A stretch of 64,000 nt of DNA from Strigomonas culicis (Eukaryota > Euglenozoa > Kinetoplastea > Trypanosomatida > Trypanosomatidae): NCBI GenBank assembly GCA_000482145.1, contig AUXH01000008.1:29308-93307 (forward strand), given 5' to 3'. A program made the translations under genes and the position numbers. Of this stretch, positions 29,104-38,894 are shown piece by piece (position 1 is the first letter of the stretch; each line of letters opens with the position of its first letter). Under the pieces are notes generated by a model that made no database searches, was not told where the DNA came from, and saw nothing but the letters and a program-made list of their open reading frames with translations.

Positions 29104-32100
29104 ATGAACAAATTAGAAATCACAAATAGCGATGAAGGCCGCCGTGCCTCTGTGATGATCCCAACCTTTACCAATGGCCACATTAGATACACGAAGGACT
29201 ACCGTGTCGATCGAGTTTCCACCGCGCCATTAAGGGAGAGCAGCGCGGCTGTAGGCGGCGGTGGAGCCGCCACGCCTACAGGCAATCGACGACGACCGCA
29301 TAAAAATGGTGGCTTTTACAACGAGAGCGGTGCGGCAGCAACGCCCCACCAGCGGCACAGCGCGCCCGCGGTGCTGCCGCGCGCAGTCAACCACCGCACT
29401 TCCTTAGCAAACGCCATGGTGCAAGACTTTCGCGCGGCGTCCTACAATCCCACGCTAGACGAGACTGACTACCCGAGCCGCTACGAGCAGGCTGCGAAGC
29501 GGGGCCTCGTAAACACCTTTGTCGAATCGCACCCGATTGCGAATCACATTGGCAACTTCGCGGTTCGCGTGAACCGGCTGAACTCTCAGCAACTTCCACC
29601 AAGGGTATCGGCGGGAGCTGGAGAGGTCATGAAGGCTCGGAGTGCCTCCTACTCTGCGGATCCTTCCTTTTACCGAACGGCCGAGACCGATATCACCGCG
29701 GACTCGCTGGAGGGCATGAACGGTGCGCGGCGGCCTCATCACAACAGCGCCAGTTCCTTCTTCCCGCCGAGGGTACCGCCTAAACCCAGCTCTACCCCGA
29801 AGCACCGCCAGGACCAGCCGCAAGGCCCGGCACGAAAAACAGCGCCCTCACACGGCAGCTCCAGTGCGGACGGCGCGGCGGATCCATCCCCGCCGCCCGC
29901 ACCCGGGATGAAATCAAAATCGAACTCAACACTAACCGTGACCGGAAAACCTGCCACGCCTGTCCCGTCGGAGGCGGGAGCCGCGGAAACCTTTTTTGAC
30001 ACGGACCCACTTCAGGTCTTGCTGGAGCTCACGAAGAAGAATGGCGAGGCTCCGCTGGCGCTCAACCAGCCGGAGGAAACCAAGCGCGCGGATGCACTGC
30101 GGCAGACCGTGGAGAGGAAGGCAAACCGGGAGTTCTTCGATGAGGATGAGGTCGACACGATCCAGCAGTTCAAGAAGCAGATGAACGAGTACCAACGTCG
30201 TGCGAACGCTGCGTTGGCGCAGCAAGGGCTCAGCGATCACGTCGTACCGCGCGGCCTCTCCGCCTTGCATACCACCGCCATGCTAACGGCTCCGCTGCGC
30301 CCCGGAGAGACCTTTCTCTCATACGACACGCGAGAGTCCGCGCGGATGCTGCTAATGCCGACGGCTCCGGAGATACCGCGGCCGGAGCAAGTGTACAAGC
30401 GCAAGGCGACACACCGGAAGAAGGACGCCAGTAGAATGAAAAAGAACCAGCGACGTAAGAAGGCTGAGATGACGCACGTCACAGACAGAAAGGGCGAGAA
30501 GCACACGCATCGGCACGGCATACACACGGATGTCGCTGGGGATAGTAGGGCACGAGCCGTGGAGCCGTCGGTAGCCCCACGCCCCATAGAGGCATGGGCA
30601 AACCCCGCGGTGACGTACGCGGAGGCGCCTGCGGCGCCGCCCCCGCCACCCGCAGTGCAGCAGGTGCAGGGACCTTATGAGAGCGGCAGGCAGACACGTC
30701 ACTCACGGTCGCATGTGCAGCGCACTCCGCACGGGGGAGTACCCGTGACATGTGTGCCCGCGCCACTTTTTGTAGCGACGGACGCGCACGCCGAGGGGCT
30801 CCGGGAGCTTCAGCAGCATGGTTATGAGGCCATGCAGCAGATGGCTCTAGGGCAGATACCTCTACCGCCTCCACCGCATGGGCAACCGCCGCCTGCTGCG
30901 GGCCGCGACATGTACTACTATCAGATGAACACGCAACCGGGTCACGCGAACGGGGGTGTTCGAGAAAAATACTACTCGGATGAAGAAGAAGAAGAGGAGG
31001 AGGAAGAAGAAGACGAAGCGTACGAGGAAGAACCCTTCACCGATGAGGATGCACTGGCAGCAGCACGGTTTAAGCACCCGCACACCCAACTGCTGCACCT
31101 CATGCAGCTGCGTACAGCAAATGCAGTGGAAATACTGCACCAAGGCAACTATCAACGCCTCTCACCTAGTAACTCCTGCCACCCACTTTCGTTTGAGGAT
31201 CCCCACCGGTCATCGGAAAGCAGCGCTACTGGAACATCTGGTTTTACGGAGCAGACAGGGAAGACGCACAGCTATAAGGAACTGGCATCGCCGCTAGGGC
31301 ACTCTGCCAAACAGAATGGGGTGCCGGAGCCATCGCCGTTATCAGAGGAACACGAAACACGCGTGCCGGTGAGCACTGGCGAGTGTCAGCACGACCACGG
31401 TGACCAGAAGGACGCGGTAGAGGCGCACAGTGAGAGTGGTGACCCGACGAAGCTGCTCGCGTCGTACCAGCAGCAACAGCAGGCCCCTAGCGCGGAGGTA
31501 TCCGATGCGGCGCATGCTGTGGAGCAGGTGCAGGCGGACACTGCCGGCAGTAGTAGTCCTACGCAACCGGAAGAGGAAGTTGTCGTCAGCGCAGAGGAAA
31601 CGGTAGCAGCCGCGGATAGACAGGCGGCGGCAGAAGGCGAACAGGCGATGGTGAGGGCGCGAGAGGTAAAACGGCACGCAGAGCAGGTGGAACTGTTTAT
31701 TGAACAACGGATTCGGCTTGCCGTTGATGAGCGAGGCAAGCGTTCCAGAATAGAAGAAGGAGAATGGCGTCAGTTCTTTCATTTGAGGGCTCTTAATGTT
31801 GAGGATCTGCAGGTATATACCCGTAGACAGCTGAAAGCAGAGGAGGAGAGGCAGCGGCACGAGAGTCTTGTGCCGGCGTTTAAACGGCTGATGCACGTGA
31901 CAGCCTTCTACACGGCAGCGATGCGGGATCGGGGCACGATTATGTCTGACGAAATCTTCGAACGCAATGATCAGCGGCACCGGTTTATGGAGGAGCTGCA
32001 GAAGATCCAGCAGTGGGAGGCGGCGCTCCTGGTGGCAACACGGCAGCGAACGATCATGGAGCAACGGCACGCGGAGGAGCGCTGTTATGTGAAGAGGGAC

Positions 32101-34521
32101 GAAAGGGCGATTCGGGAGGGCTTCACCGCGCTGGAGTCCGTCGTTCGTCATGAGCTGTACAGCCTTTCCCTGCGCATCCAAGAGCAGGTCGGCCGAGATG
32201 CCATCCGCGACGCCCAGTCCCGCGAGCGGGAGGCCTGTGCGACGGAGGAGTGCGAGGCACGACGGGCCCTGCTGCAGGCCAAAGTGGAGGGTGCGCTGTC
32301 CAGCTCCACGAAGCTGTGTCGGGTGGACAGCACGGCAGAGCTTTTCCAGCAGGTGCTGCTGGTGGTCATGGGTGAGTGTGACAGCCGGCAGCACGTGTGC
32401 AGTGCCGAGTTTGACGAACGTGGCGCCCTACAGCACCACTTCTACAAGGGGATGGAGGCGGCGGTCGCCAAGGCCTACCAGGCGCACGTGGCCGTCCCAC
32501 CGGCGGCGCAGAAGGAAGAGGAGGAAAAGCGACCGGAGGTGGCGACAGGGGAACCTTCCAGGGTGCTCACCGACGGGGAGACGACGGACGGCTCGAAGCC
32601 GAGCGAGGCGCCCGACGAGGAGGACAGCTCGTGCAGCAACACGAACGACATCCGCCGCGCGCACGCGCTGGGGAGGGCGTTGAGTGGCCTGCGGCGTGCT
32701 GCCAGCAAGAAGCCGGCCCCACTCACAGAACCGACTCTGCTTGTCATACACGAGGCGAACGTGTCGGATGGCTCCGCGAACATACGGGTGGGGGACGCTG
32801 GTGTGGAGGACTCCCCGATACGCCTTGCGATATGCCCGATGAAGCTCATGGTGGAGCATAACCTCTCTGAAATGCATCTCGACAGTGCCCAGTCCGTCGC
32901 GCTGTCTGGCACGCCACTGCCCCCCGCCCACATGGCTTCGTCCGTGCCGCCGCAAATGCCGGCCACCCCGACACTAGACCCGCACAAGCGCGTGGAGCTG
33001 CCGCAGGCCGCCAAAGGGGCGGGCGCTGTCTCGACGCTGGAGCCGGGGGACCAGATGCCCACTGTCTCCATCACGCCGCACACGACACAACAGTTTGAGA
33101 GCGGGCGGATGGACGGCGGCACGGTCAGCAAGGACGGCGGCCCTCCTGGACACGAGGGACTCGACCGCACGCCGAACGGCGACCCTACGGCGGGCCGGGC
33201 GCACGCAGGGGACGAGGCTGCGGACCTGCGCAGTACGTTGACCGACCGGCAGCGCAGCTCGCTCGTGCCGGTGAGCCTCAGTGCGCTCGACTCCACCGTT
33301 GTGAAGCAGGTGTGCGAGACGGCCATCTACACAGAGGCTGCTGCAGAGGAGCGCGTGGAGGCGCAGGGCGTGGTGGAGCCCCCCCTGCGCATCCGCACGC
33401 CGGACAACGCAGGGCACCTGTCCACGGTCCCCACTCTCAAGCGCACGGGCCGCCCCTACGCGTACCCGCTGTCGCAGGGCCCGGAGAGCGGGGCGGACGG
33501 CGCTTCCGCGGCGGTCGGTGACGAATACCCGACCAGCCGCAGCGACGCCCCGTCGGGTGCAGTGATGAGAGGGAGCGCGGATTTCGGAAACCAAGAGGCC
33601 TCGCCCCTCACGATTGGCAACGTGCCATTGGACGAGATGGCGAAGCGCCTTCTGCGTCAGTCCGTGGGGAGCGGTACACCCCACACGAACTCCAGCGGGA
33701 CGGACATGGACGACTCTCGGCACACGCACGATCGCGAAGTCCGCGGCGTGGAGAGCGGACAGTCCTCCCCCATGCTGCCCGGCGCCAACATAGACAGCGC
33801 GCCCCGCCCCCCAGGCCTCCGACCGCCCTGGCAGACTGTCACCCCCACCTCCGAGGACCCCGTGAGCTCCTTCAGCGGCATCGCGAACCGCCGCGGCAGC
33901 GGGAACCGGCAGGACTCGGTGTGGCCTGAGGGCTCTCGTCGGCGCCAGAAGCGCACATCGGTGTGCACAATTGACAGCGAGCACACCTTCGTCACGTCGG
34001 CCAACTCGTCGACGCGGGATGTCTACCGCCTCGCGCCGGAGCCGGTCATCGTGACACCGGAGCACTTCGTCGTCGCGGACCTGGAGTCCGGCACCCTCGC
34101 GCCGCCCGCGCAGTCGCGGCAGACAGAGATGCAGACGGAGCGCCGCGAGCTTGAGGCTATCGCCGCGAAGGAACGCGCTGGTGGGCCGCAGAGAGCCTAC
34201 CCCCGCGAGACCTATCCACGAGGCGGGCCGCCGGGCTTGGCGATGCCGGCTGGTGCCGACCAGCAGCGCCTCAACTTCTACAGCAAGATCCGGAAGGTAC
34301 AGGGGGTGTCGCCGCAGGAGGCCATGGCGGCCCGAAAGCGCTTCCTGCGAGAGGAGCAGCGCGAGCTCCAGGAGGTGGTGCCCCACTCGCCACCGGACTT
34401 TGTGAAGAAGCAGTTTCAGCAGGTGCAGCAGCGCAAGATGGCCCACAAGGTGAATAAAGGATACGCCGTCAATGGCACCCACTCCTCGGAGGAGTCCACT
34501 TCAAGCGACGACGGTGTTTAG
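29104..34521 (+). CDS. Very large hypothetical protein with central coiled coil
   Basis: An 1805-residue protein I do not recognise. Most of it is low complexity and probably disordered. An uninterrupted acidic run (Glu/Asp) lies near residues 626-645 and a basic Lys/Arg patch around 435-475. The one clearly structured part is a long helical/coiled-coil region, about residues 830-1065, rich in Glu, Arg and Gln ('ELQKIQQWEAALLVATRQRTI'). The extreme C-terminus contains 'RKVQGVSPQEAMAARKRFLREEQREL', a helix that may be a UBA-like or binding motif (uncertain), and ends in an acidic Ser-rich tail. No signal peptide, membrane segment or enzyme motif is seen. A cytoskeleton-associated role is a guess from composition alone. 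Confidence 0.85.
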   Translation: MNKLEITNSDEGRRASVMIPTFTNGHIRYTKDYRVDRVSTAPLRESSAAVGGGGAATPTGNRRRPHKNGGFYNESGAAATPHQRHSAPAVLPRAVNHRTSLANAMVQDFRAASYNPTLDETDYPSRYEQAAKRGLVNTFVESHPIANHIGNFAVRVNRLNSQQLPPRVSAGAGEVMKARSASYSADPSFYRTAETDITADSLEGMNGARRPHHNSASSFFPPRVPPKPSSTPKHRQDQPQGPARKTAPSHGSSSADGAADPSPPPAPGMKSKSNSTLTVTGKPATPVPSEAGAAETFFDTDPLQVLLELTKKNGEAPLALNQPEETKRADALRQTVERKANREFFDEDEVDTIQQFKKQMNEYQRRANAALAQQGLSDHVVPRGLSALHTTAMLTAPLRPGETFLSYDTRESARMLLMPTAPEIPRPEQVYKRKATHRKKDASRMKKNQRRKKAEMTHVTDRKGEKHTHRHGIHTDVAGDSRARAVEPSVAPRPIEAWANPAVTYAEAPAAPPPPPAVQQVQGPYESGRQTRHSRSHVQRTPHGGVPVTCVPAPLFVATDAHAEGLRELQQHGYEAMQQMALGQIPLPPPPHGQPPPAAGRDMYYYQMNTQPGHANGGVREKYYSDEEEEEEEEEEDEAYEEEPFTDEDALAAARFKHPHTQLLHLMQLRTANAVEILHQGNYQRLSPSNSCHPLSFEDPHRSSESSATGTSGFTEQTGKTHSYKELASPLGHSAKQNGVPEPSPLSEEHETRVPVSTGECQHDHGDQKDAVEAHSESGDPTKLLASYQQQQQAPSAEVSDAAHAVEQVQADTAGSSSPTQPEEEVVVSAEETVAAADRQAAAEGEQAMVRAREVKRHAEQVELFIEQRIRLAVDERGKRSRIEEGEWRQFFHLRALNVEDLQVYTRRQLKAEEERQRHESLVPAFKRLMHVTAFYTAAMRDRGTIMSDEIFERNDQRHRFMEELQKIQQWEAALLVATRQRTIMEQRHAEERCYVKRDERAIREGFTALESVVRHELYSLSLRIQEQVGRDAIRDAQSREREACATEECEARRALLQAKVEGALSSSTKLCRVDSTAELFQQVLLVVMGECDSRQHVCSAEFDERGALQHHFYKGMEAAVAKAYQAHVAVPPAAQKEEEEKRPEVATGEPSRVLTDGETTDGSKPSEAPDEEDSSCSNTNDIRRAHALGRALSGLRRAASKKPAPLTEPTLLVIHEANVSDGSANIRVGDAGVEDSPIRLAICPMKLMVEHNLSEMHLDSAQSVALSGTPLPPAHMASSVPPQMPATPTLDPHKRVELPQAAKGAGAVSTLEPGDQMPTVSITPHTTQQFESGRMDGGTVSKDGGPPGHEGLDRTPNGDPTAGRAHAGDEAADLRSTLTDRQRSSLVPVSLSALDSTVVKQVCETAIYTEAAAEERVEAQGVVEPPLRIRTPDNAGHLSTVPTLKRTGRPYAYPLSQGPESGADGASAAVGDEYPTSRSDAPSGAVMRGSADFGNQEASPLTIGNVPLDEMAKRLLRQSVGSGTPHTNSSGTDMDDSRHTHDREVRGVESGQSSPMLPGANIDSAPRPPGLRPPWQTVTPTSEDPVSSFSGIANRRGSGNRQDSVWPEGSRRRQKRTSVCTIDSEHTFVTSANSSTRDVYRLAPEPVIVTPEHFVVADLESGTLAPPAQSRQTEMQTERRELEAIAAKERAGGPQRAYPRETYPRGGPPGLAMPAGADQQRLNFYSKIRKVQGVSPQEAMAARKRFLREEQRELQEVVPHSPPDFVKKQFQQVQQRKMAHKVNKGYAVNGTHSSEESTSSDDGV

Positions 34522-35402
34522 GAGACAAGTCGATAGCGTCTACAACAGCTGCGGTTAACACACATGCATAGGGACACTTTAAAAATAGAGAAAGAATCAT
34601 TTCCGTTCTCTTTTGTATTTTGCTTCGTTGATTTTGTTTTCTTTCCTCGACGTCTACAGATTAAAAAAAAAAAACTCATTTTCGGCATTTTTCCACCGTT
34701 TTAATCCACTCTACTATATATATCAGTGTATTCGTATGTTTATTAGTTTTTTTTTTTTTACCATTTTCCGGAAGTATCTTTCTTTTTTCGTTTGGTCGTT
34801 GATTTATGAATTCTAATTTCTGACCAACAGTTTTTTTTTCTTTTTGTATTCTTCTGAAAAAAAAAAGGGATACATTAAGGAATAGACACTCACTCCCATA
34901 CTTATACACACACACGTATATACATCTGTATATGTGTACCCAATGATATTTACATCCTGGTAGTGGTTATTCATTAATAGTTGTCCTTAATATTGAACTT
35001 ACGTACGGGCGTTATCTTTATTTATATATCATAGGCAATGTAGCGCTTACTAGAAAACGGAGTGCTGTGCTCTTTTCTCATTTGTTAACGTGATTTGTTT
35101 TTGATTTTGTGATCCATTTTCTGTGTATTTTCACTCACTTGCTTTATGTTCACTTCACTACTATTAGTAGTGTTTTTTTTTCTTCGTATTCGGCTTCGCC
35201 TCTAGTAGTCTAGTAGCTCTTCTTTTTGGGGTGTACTTACATTTGTGCGCATGTACATGAAAACCTCTGTTGCGTTCGATTCTGTTTTCGCGTTCCAATT
35301 CTTCATTCTATTTTCTTTTCTCTTAATAAAGTCTTTTATAACACGGATTGTGTTTACCTTTCTGCGTTGCGTTTCCAAGCCTCTCAATAGACCCTCCGCG
35401 AA
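34522..35402 (+). other. Long intergenic region
   Basis: About 880 bases of AT-rich DNA with many A- and T-runs (34665-34676, 34749-34759, 34831-34839, 34857-34866). It contains no reading frame with plausible codon use and no recognisable RNA gene. The acceptor for the next gene probably lies close to 35388-35390. Confidence 0.4.
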
Positions 35403-36698
35403 ATGCAGCGATTAATGGACCGCATCACCATCAATCAGCTGCTGCTGTTGGGCGTGGTGGTACGTGGCGTGCTCATCCTTTACTCGATGTTCCACGACTC
35501 TTATTTTCGCGTCAAGTACACAGATATCGACTATGGCATCGTCGTCGACGGCGCACGCGAGATGCTACACGGTGGGACGCCCTTTGACCGCACGACTTAC
35601 CGCTACACGCCGCTGCTGGCAGCCCTTGTGATGCCGGCTGCGCTTATCGCCAACCCACTGGGCAAGATTGTCTTCACGCTGTGTGATGTGGGGGCCGCGC
35701 GTTACGCGTACAAGGTGCTCCACTCCTTCGCGACGGAGCGCAGCGCGAAGCAGCTGATCTCCATTTTTGTCCTCTTCAACCCTATCGTGCTCAATGTCTC
35801 GACGCGCGGCAACAGCGACATGCTGATCACTTTCATGAGCATGTTTGTGCTATCCAAGTTCTTCGAAGGTAAGTACTTCATGGCGGCCTCCATGTTGGGC
35901 TTTGCCATCCATTTCAAGATTTACCCGATCATTTACGCGCTGCCGCTGGTGCTCGGCGTGTGGGAGCACGCGCGGGGCACCACGGCCCTCAGCCGCGCCG
36001 TCCACGCCCTCCCTACGGTGCTCGGCTGCGGCATCCTCTGCGTCGTCTTCTTCGCTGTCCCGACGTACCTGTGTTACCTCCTGTACGGGCAGCAGTACCT
36101 GGACGAGGCCTTCATCTACCACGTCCACCGCGAGGACCACCGGCACAACTTCTCGCCCTACTGGCTGCTCATGTATCTCAACATGGGCCGCCGGGTGCTC
36201 GGCGTCGGCGAGGACTACTCGGCCGGTCTCTTTGCCTTCATCCCGCAGTGCCTCGTGCTCTTCTACGTGTCGTGGCGGCTGCGGCGCAACATCGCCCACG
36301 CGTGCTGCGTGCAGACCGTCATGTTCATTGCCTACAACAAGGTCTGCACCGTGCAGTACTTTGTGTGGTTCTTGCCCTTTCTACCGTTTGTGTTCTGCGA
36401 GCCCAAGTGGAAGTCTCGCAGCAGCGCCGGCGACGTGTCCGCGGAAGTCCGCCTCCGGAGTGTCCAGCCGTCGTTCGGAGCCATTGTGGCCGTCATGCTG
36501 GCCTGGTCCTCGACCATCCCGCTCTGGACGTGCACCGCGTACGCGCTGGAGTTTCAGGGAGAGAACCATTTTGGACGTTTGTGGCTTGTGTCGTGCGTCT
36601 TCTTCGTGGCGACCGTGGGCCTCGGCGCCTGGCTGGGGCGCGTGTGCCGGCGTGTGCAGTCAGCGAACGCAGAGCTTCAGCGAGATAAGATAGAGTGA
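35403..36698 (+). CDS. GPI14: GPI mannosyltransferase I (PIG-M/GPI14)
   Basis: A 431-residue multi-spanning ER membrane protein of the GT50 family. PIG-M adds the first mannose (alpha-1,4, from dolichol-phosphate-mannose) to glucosamine-phosphatidylinositol during GPI-anchor synthesis. The diagnostic lumenal DxD motif is present as YTDIDY with Asp41 and Asp43, just after the first transmembrane helix (about 12-30), as in the family. About eight to ten hydrophobic segments follow, with family-like 'YRYTPLLA', 'KYFMAASMLGFAIHFKIYPIIYALP' and 'YNKVCTVQYFVWFLPF' motifs. Length is normal (human 423). GPI anchors are the main way trypanosomatids tether surface proteins, which is relevant to the putative GPI-anchored array at the right end of the window, although the two loci are in separate transcription units. 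Confidence 0.95.
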   Translation: MQRLMDRITINQLLLLGVVVRGVLILYSMFHDSYFRVKYTDIDYGIVVDGAREMLHGGTPFDRTTYRYTPLLAALVMPAALIANPLGKIVFTLCDVGAARYAYKVLHSFATERSAKQLISIFVLFNPIVLNVSTRGNSDMLITFMSMFVLSKFFEGKYFMAASMLGFAIHFKIYPIIYALPLVLGVWEHARGTTALSRAVHALPTVLGCGILCVVFFAVPTYLCYLLYGQQYLDEAFIYHVHREDHRHNFSPYWLLMYLNMGRRVLGVGEDYSAGLFAFIPQCLVLFYVSWRLRRNIAHACCVQTVMFIAYNKVCTVQYFVWFLPFLPFVFCEPKWKSRSSAGDVSAEVRLRSVQPSFGAIVAVMLAWSSTIPLWTCTAYALEFQGENHFGRLWLVSCVFFVATVGLGAWLGRVCRRVQSANAELQRDKIE

Positions 36699-37070
36699 AT
36701 TGGGAGGTATGGTTAGTGGATGTTGATGATTCGTTAAGAAGAAGAACAACAACAAAAAAAGTAGTGAAGTGATCTCCTTCTCTGTGTACATATTCTACAC
36801 ACGTCCTGTTGCTACAAGGGCGCGTATATGGGTTCAATGGTGTGGTGCATGTGAAATGCAGTTCTCTTGTTGTCGTTGTCTACTCTCTTATTCTCCTCGG
36901 TCTTTCTCTATTGTTCTTTTTTGTTTGTTTGTTTGTTTCATTGCAAGGTCAAACAACCATATCTTCTTGAGGTCAATTCTTTTTTTTTTTTTGTCATTGC
37001 TTTATTTTTTCATAACTTATTATTATTATTATTATTATTATTACCTTTCTTTTGAGGTTTACTCGACTAC
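36699..37070 (+). other. Intergenic region with (TTA)n microsatellite
   Basis: A T-rich gap that includes a T-run (36979-36991) and a TTA/ATT trinucleotide repeat at about 37018-37042 directly upstream of the next gene. The repeat lies where the pyrimidine tract and acceptor should be; AG 37056-37057 is possible. Confidence 0.5.
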
Positions 37071-37940
37071 ATGCTTTTTTTTTACACGGAGCCCGACCGG
37101 TACGCCACGCCGCAGCAGGATGGCCTGACGACGCAGCAGCTGTACACACTGCTCGCTGCATGCACCGTCTTTTATGCCGTCGCGTTCCAGCTCTGGTGGA
37201 AGCTGCTGTACCGGTACTGGCCTCGATTCCGCCACACGTACTCTCGGATGCGTCAGGCGGATAACTGCTCGCGAGTCAACTCGTGCCTCAACTCGTTTCT
37301 CGTGGCGCCGCCGCTGCTGTACGGCATGCGTGCCATGCGCTGGGGCCCGTCCTACGAGCCGCTCGACCCACCAGTGCTACTGCAGGCGGTGCTGTGCATC
37401 TCGATCGGCTACTTCACCCAGGATCTGTACGTGACCTTCAAGTACAAGACGCCGCGCTGGCCCATCTTTGTTCTGCACCACCTCTTCGCCCTTCTGCCCT
37501 ATGTGAGCTACTACTTCCGGCCCGCATGCCACACCGGCATCTTTATTCTCTGCAGCTTCATGCTCGTGGAGAGCACCAACGTCCTGTACAACATGCAGCA
37601 GTGGCTGGAGGACGTGGGCCGTGTGGAGGGCCCCGCGTATCTCTTCAGTGTCTACGGCACGCTGGCAGGCTGGATCGTTTTCCGCCTCGTCAACCCCGTC
37701 TTCAGCCTCTACGTGTCGGAGCGTTATGTCGTGCCGTCCGCGCGCCCGGGAGCGGAGCGCCAGTGTCTCTACCCGAGCCTCGTTTCCGCGTACTTCGTCA
37801 ACGCCTTCTGCTTGCTGGCCTTCTTCACAGTCATCCTCAAGGACATACTGCTTCGGCGCGGGTGGGTGCGGTCCGAGAAACGGGCGGCCCCCGCCCTCCC
37901 CGCAAAGACAAACCCAGAGCTGTTGTGCACCCTTGGTTAG
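37071..37940 (+). CDS. TLC-domain membrane protein
   Basis: A 289-residue protein with about six hydrophobic segments (roughly residues 24-44, 70-90, 105-130, 140-160, 165-185, 200-220 and 245-265) and the TRAM-LAG1-CLN8 (TLC) pattern. It has 'QDLYVTFKYKTPRWPIFVLHHLFALLPYVSYY', with the His-His pair typical of the TLCD4/TMEM56-like subgroup, followed by 'LVESTNVLYNMQQWLEDVG'. TLC proteins include ceramide synthases and lipid-regulating membrane proteins. The short length and lack of a longer Lag1 motif argue against a ceramide synthase and for the TLCD group, whose role in lipid composition is less clear. It probably resides in the ER or another endomembrane. The C-terminal 30 residues are basic/Pro-rich. 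Confidence 0.88.
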   Translation: MLFFYTEPDRYATPQQDGLTTQQLYTLLAACTVFYAVAFQLWWKLLYRYWPRFRHTYSRMRQADNCSRVNSCLNSFLVAPPLLYGMRAMRWGPSYEPLDPPVLLQAVLCISIGYFTQDLYVTFKYKTPRWPIFVLHHLFALLPYVSYYFRPACHTGIFILCSFMLVESTNVLYNMQQWLEDVGRVEGPAYLFSVYGTLAGWIVFRLVNPVFSLYVSERYVVPSARPGAERQCLYPSLVSAYFVNAFCLLAFFTVILKDILLRRGWVRSEKRAAPALPAKTNPELLCTLG

Positions 37941-38894
37941 GGGAAAAGCGGAACGAGTGGAATTCGGTTGTCGCAGAAAAAAAAAAACACGCAATGTTGA
38001 AAATGGGAGAGGACAACATAATTTACTGTATGTACCTTTCTCTGTATTTCTCTCCTTTTCAAGCTACGCAGTCTTTTCATTTTCCTTTCTCTGCCCTTTA
38101 TATATATGAGTGTTTTTTTTTTTTTTAAAGCGATCAGACGATTTCATAATAAATTGTTTTATTCAAACATAAACCTGTGAAGCATGATGGATTGTACACA
38201 TATGCTCACACCAGAACAGGATGCAGACCATAATAACAGAATGACTGAAATTCATCAAAAAAGAAAGTATAACTATGTACAATACAACAAAAGTGGGATT
38301 ACGTAACGGCTCCCCTTTGCATGTGCCTACAGATAAAACCACAAACACAACTGTGCGTTGCATACGAGGCAACTGAACACACACACACAAAAAATGTATA
38401 TATTGATTTATTGCAAATCCTTGATTAAAGATGAAGAGTACACTCTTGAGGAGGTCCTGTCTCATTCCAGTTAGTTAAGAAGAGCTTACGACATCTATGT
38501 TTATATGCCTTCTTTATTCCTTGGTTATACCTCGAGTATACATATGTTTATATACATTTTTTTTTGCTATATTTCTCTTATATTGCAGTGTTGTAGCATC
38601 ACGTGGCGGTGCTTCTTTGCACGAAGCGTCAATGCAACAAACATACAAGCAACCAACAATCAATAATAATGAAAGACTAGATATCATCGTTTTTGCCTAT
38701 CTGTATGGCCCTGAAATGCTGCTCACACCGCATGTGCAGGAGAAGGAGAAAAAAAAAACTTGCCTACGTTTTTGCTTTGTCACTTCACTTTGTTGCCTTC
38801 TTCCCTCCTTTTTTTTTTCTTTCACTCTTCTTTTTTTATTCAACAGAAGGTGCACTTGGTTTATTACGACTAGTAGTGTGCGTGCCTTGCACTA
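37941..38894 (+). other. Long intergenic region
   Basis: About 950 bases, AT-rich, with A- and T-runs (38111-38126, 38809-38818, 38832-38838). Likely acceptor AG 38845-38846 precedes the calpain-like gene by 49 ATG-free bases. Short frames on both strands here (38163-38465 minus; 38497-38895 plus) have no plausible codon use. No RNA gene was recognised. Confidence 0.45.

Noticed and set aside
38163..38465. 100-codon minus-strand frame with an ATG in the gap before the calpain-like gene
   Set aside because: It is antisense inside an AT-rich gap of a plus-strand cluster, has no recognisable domain and no splice signals in proper place.
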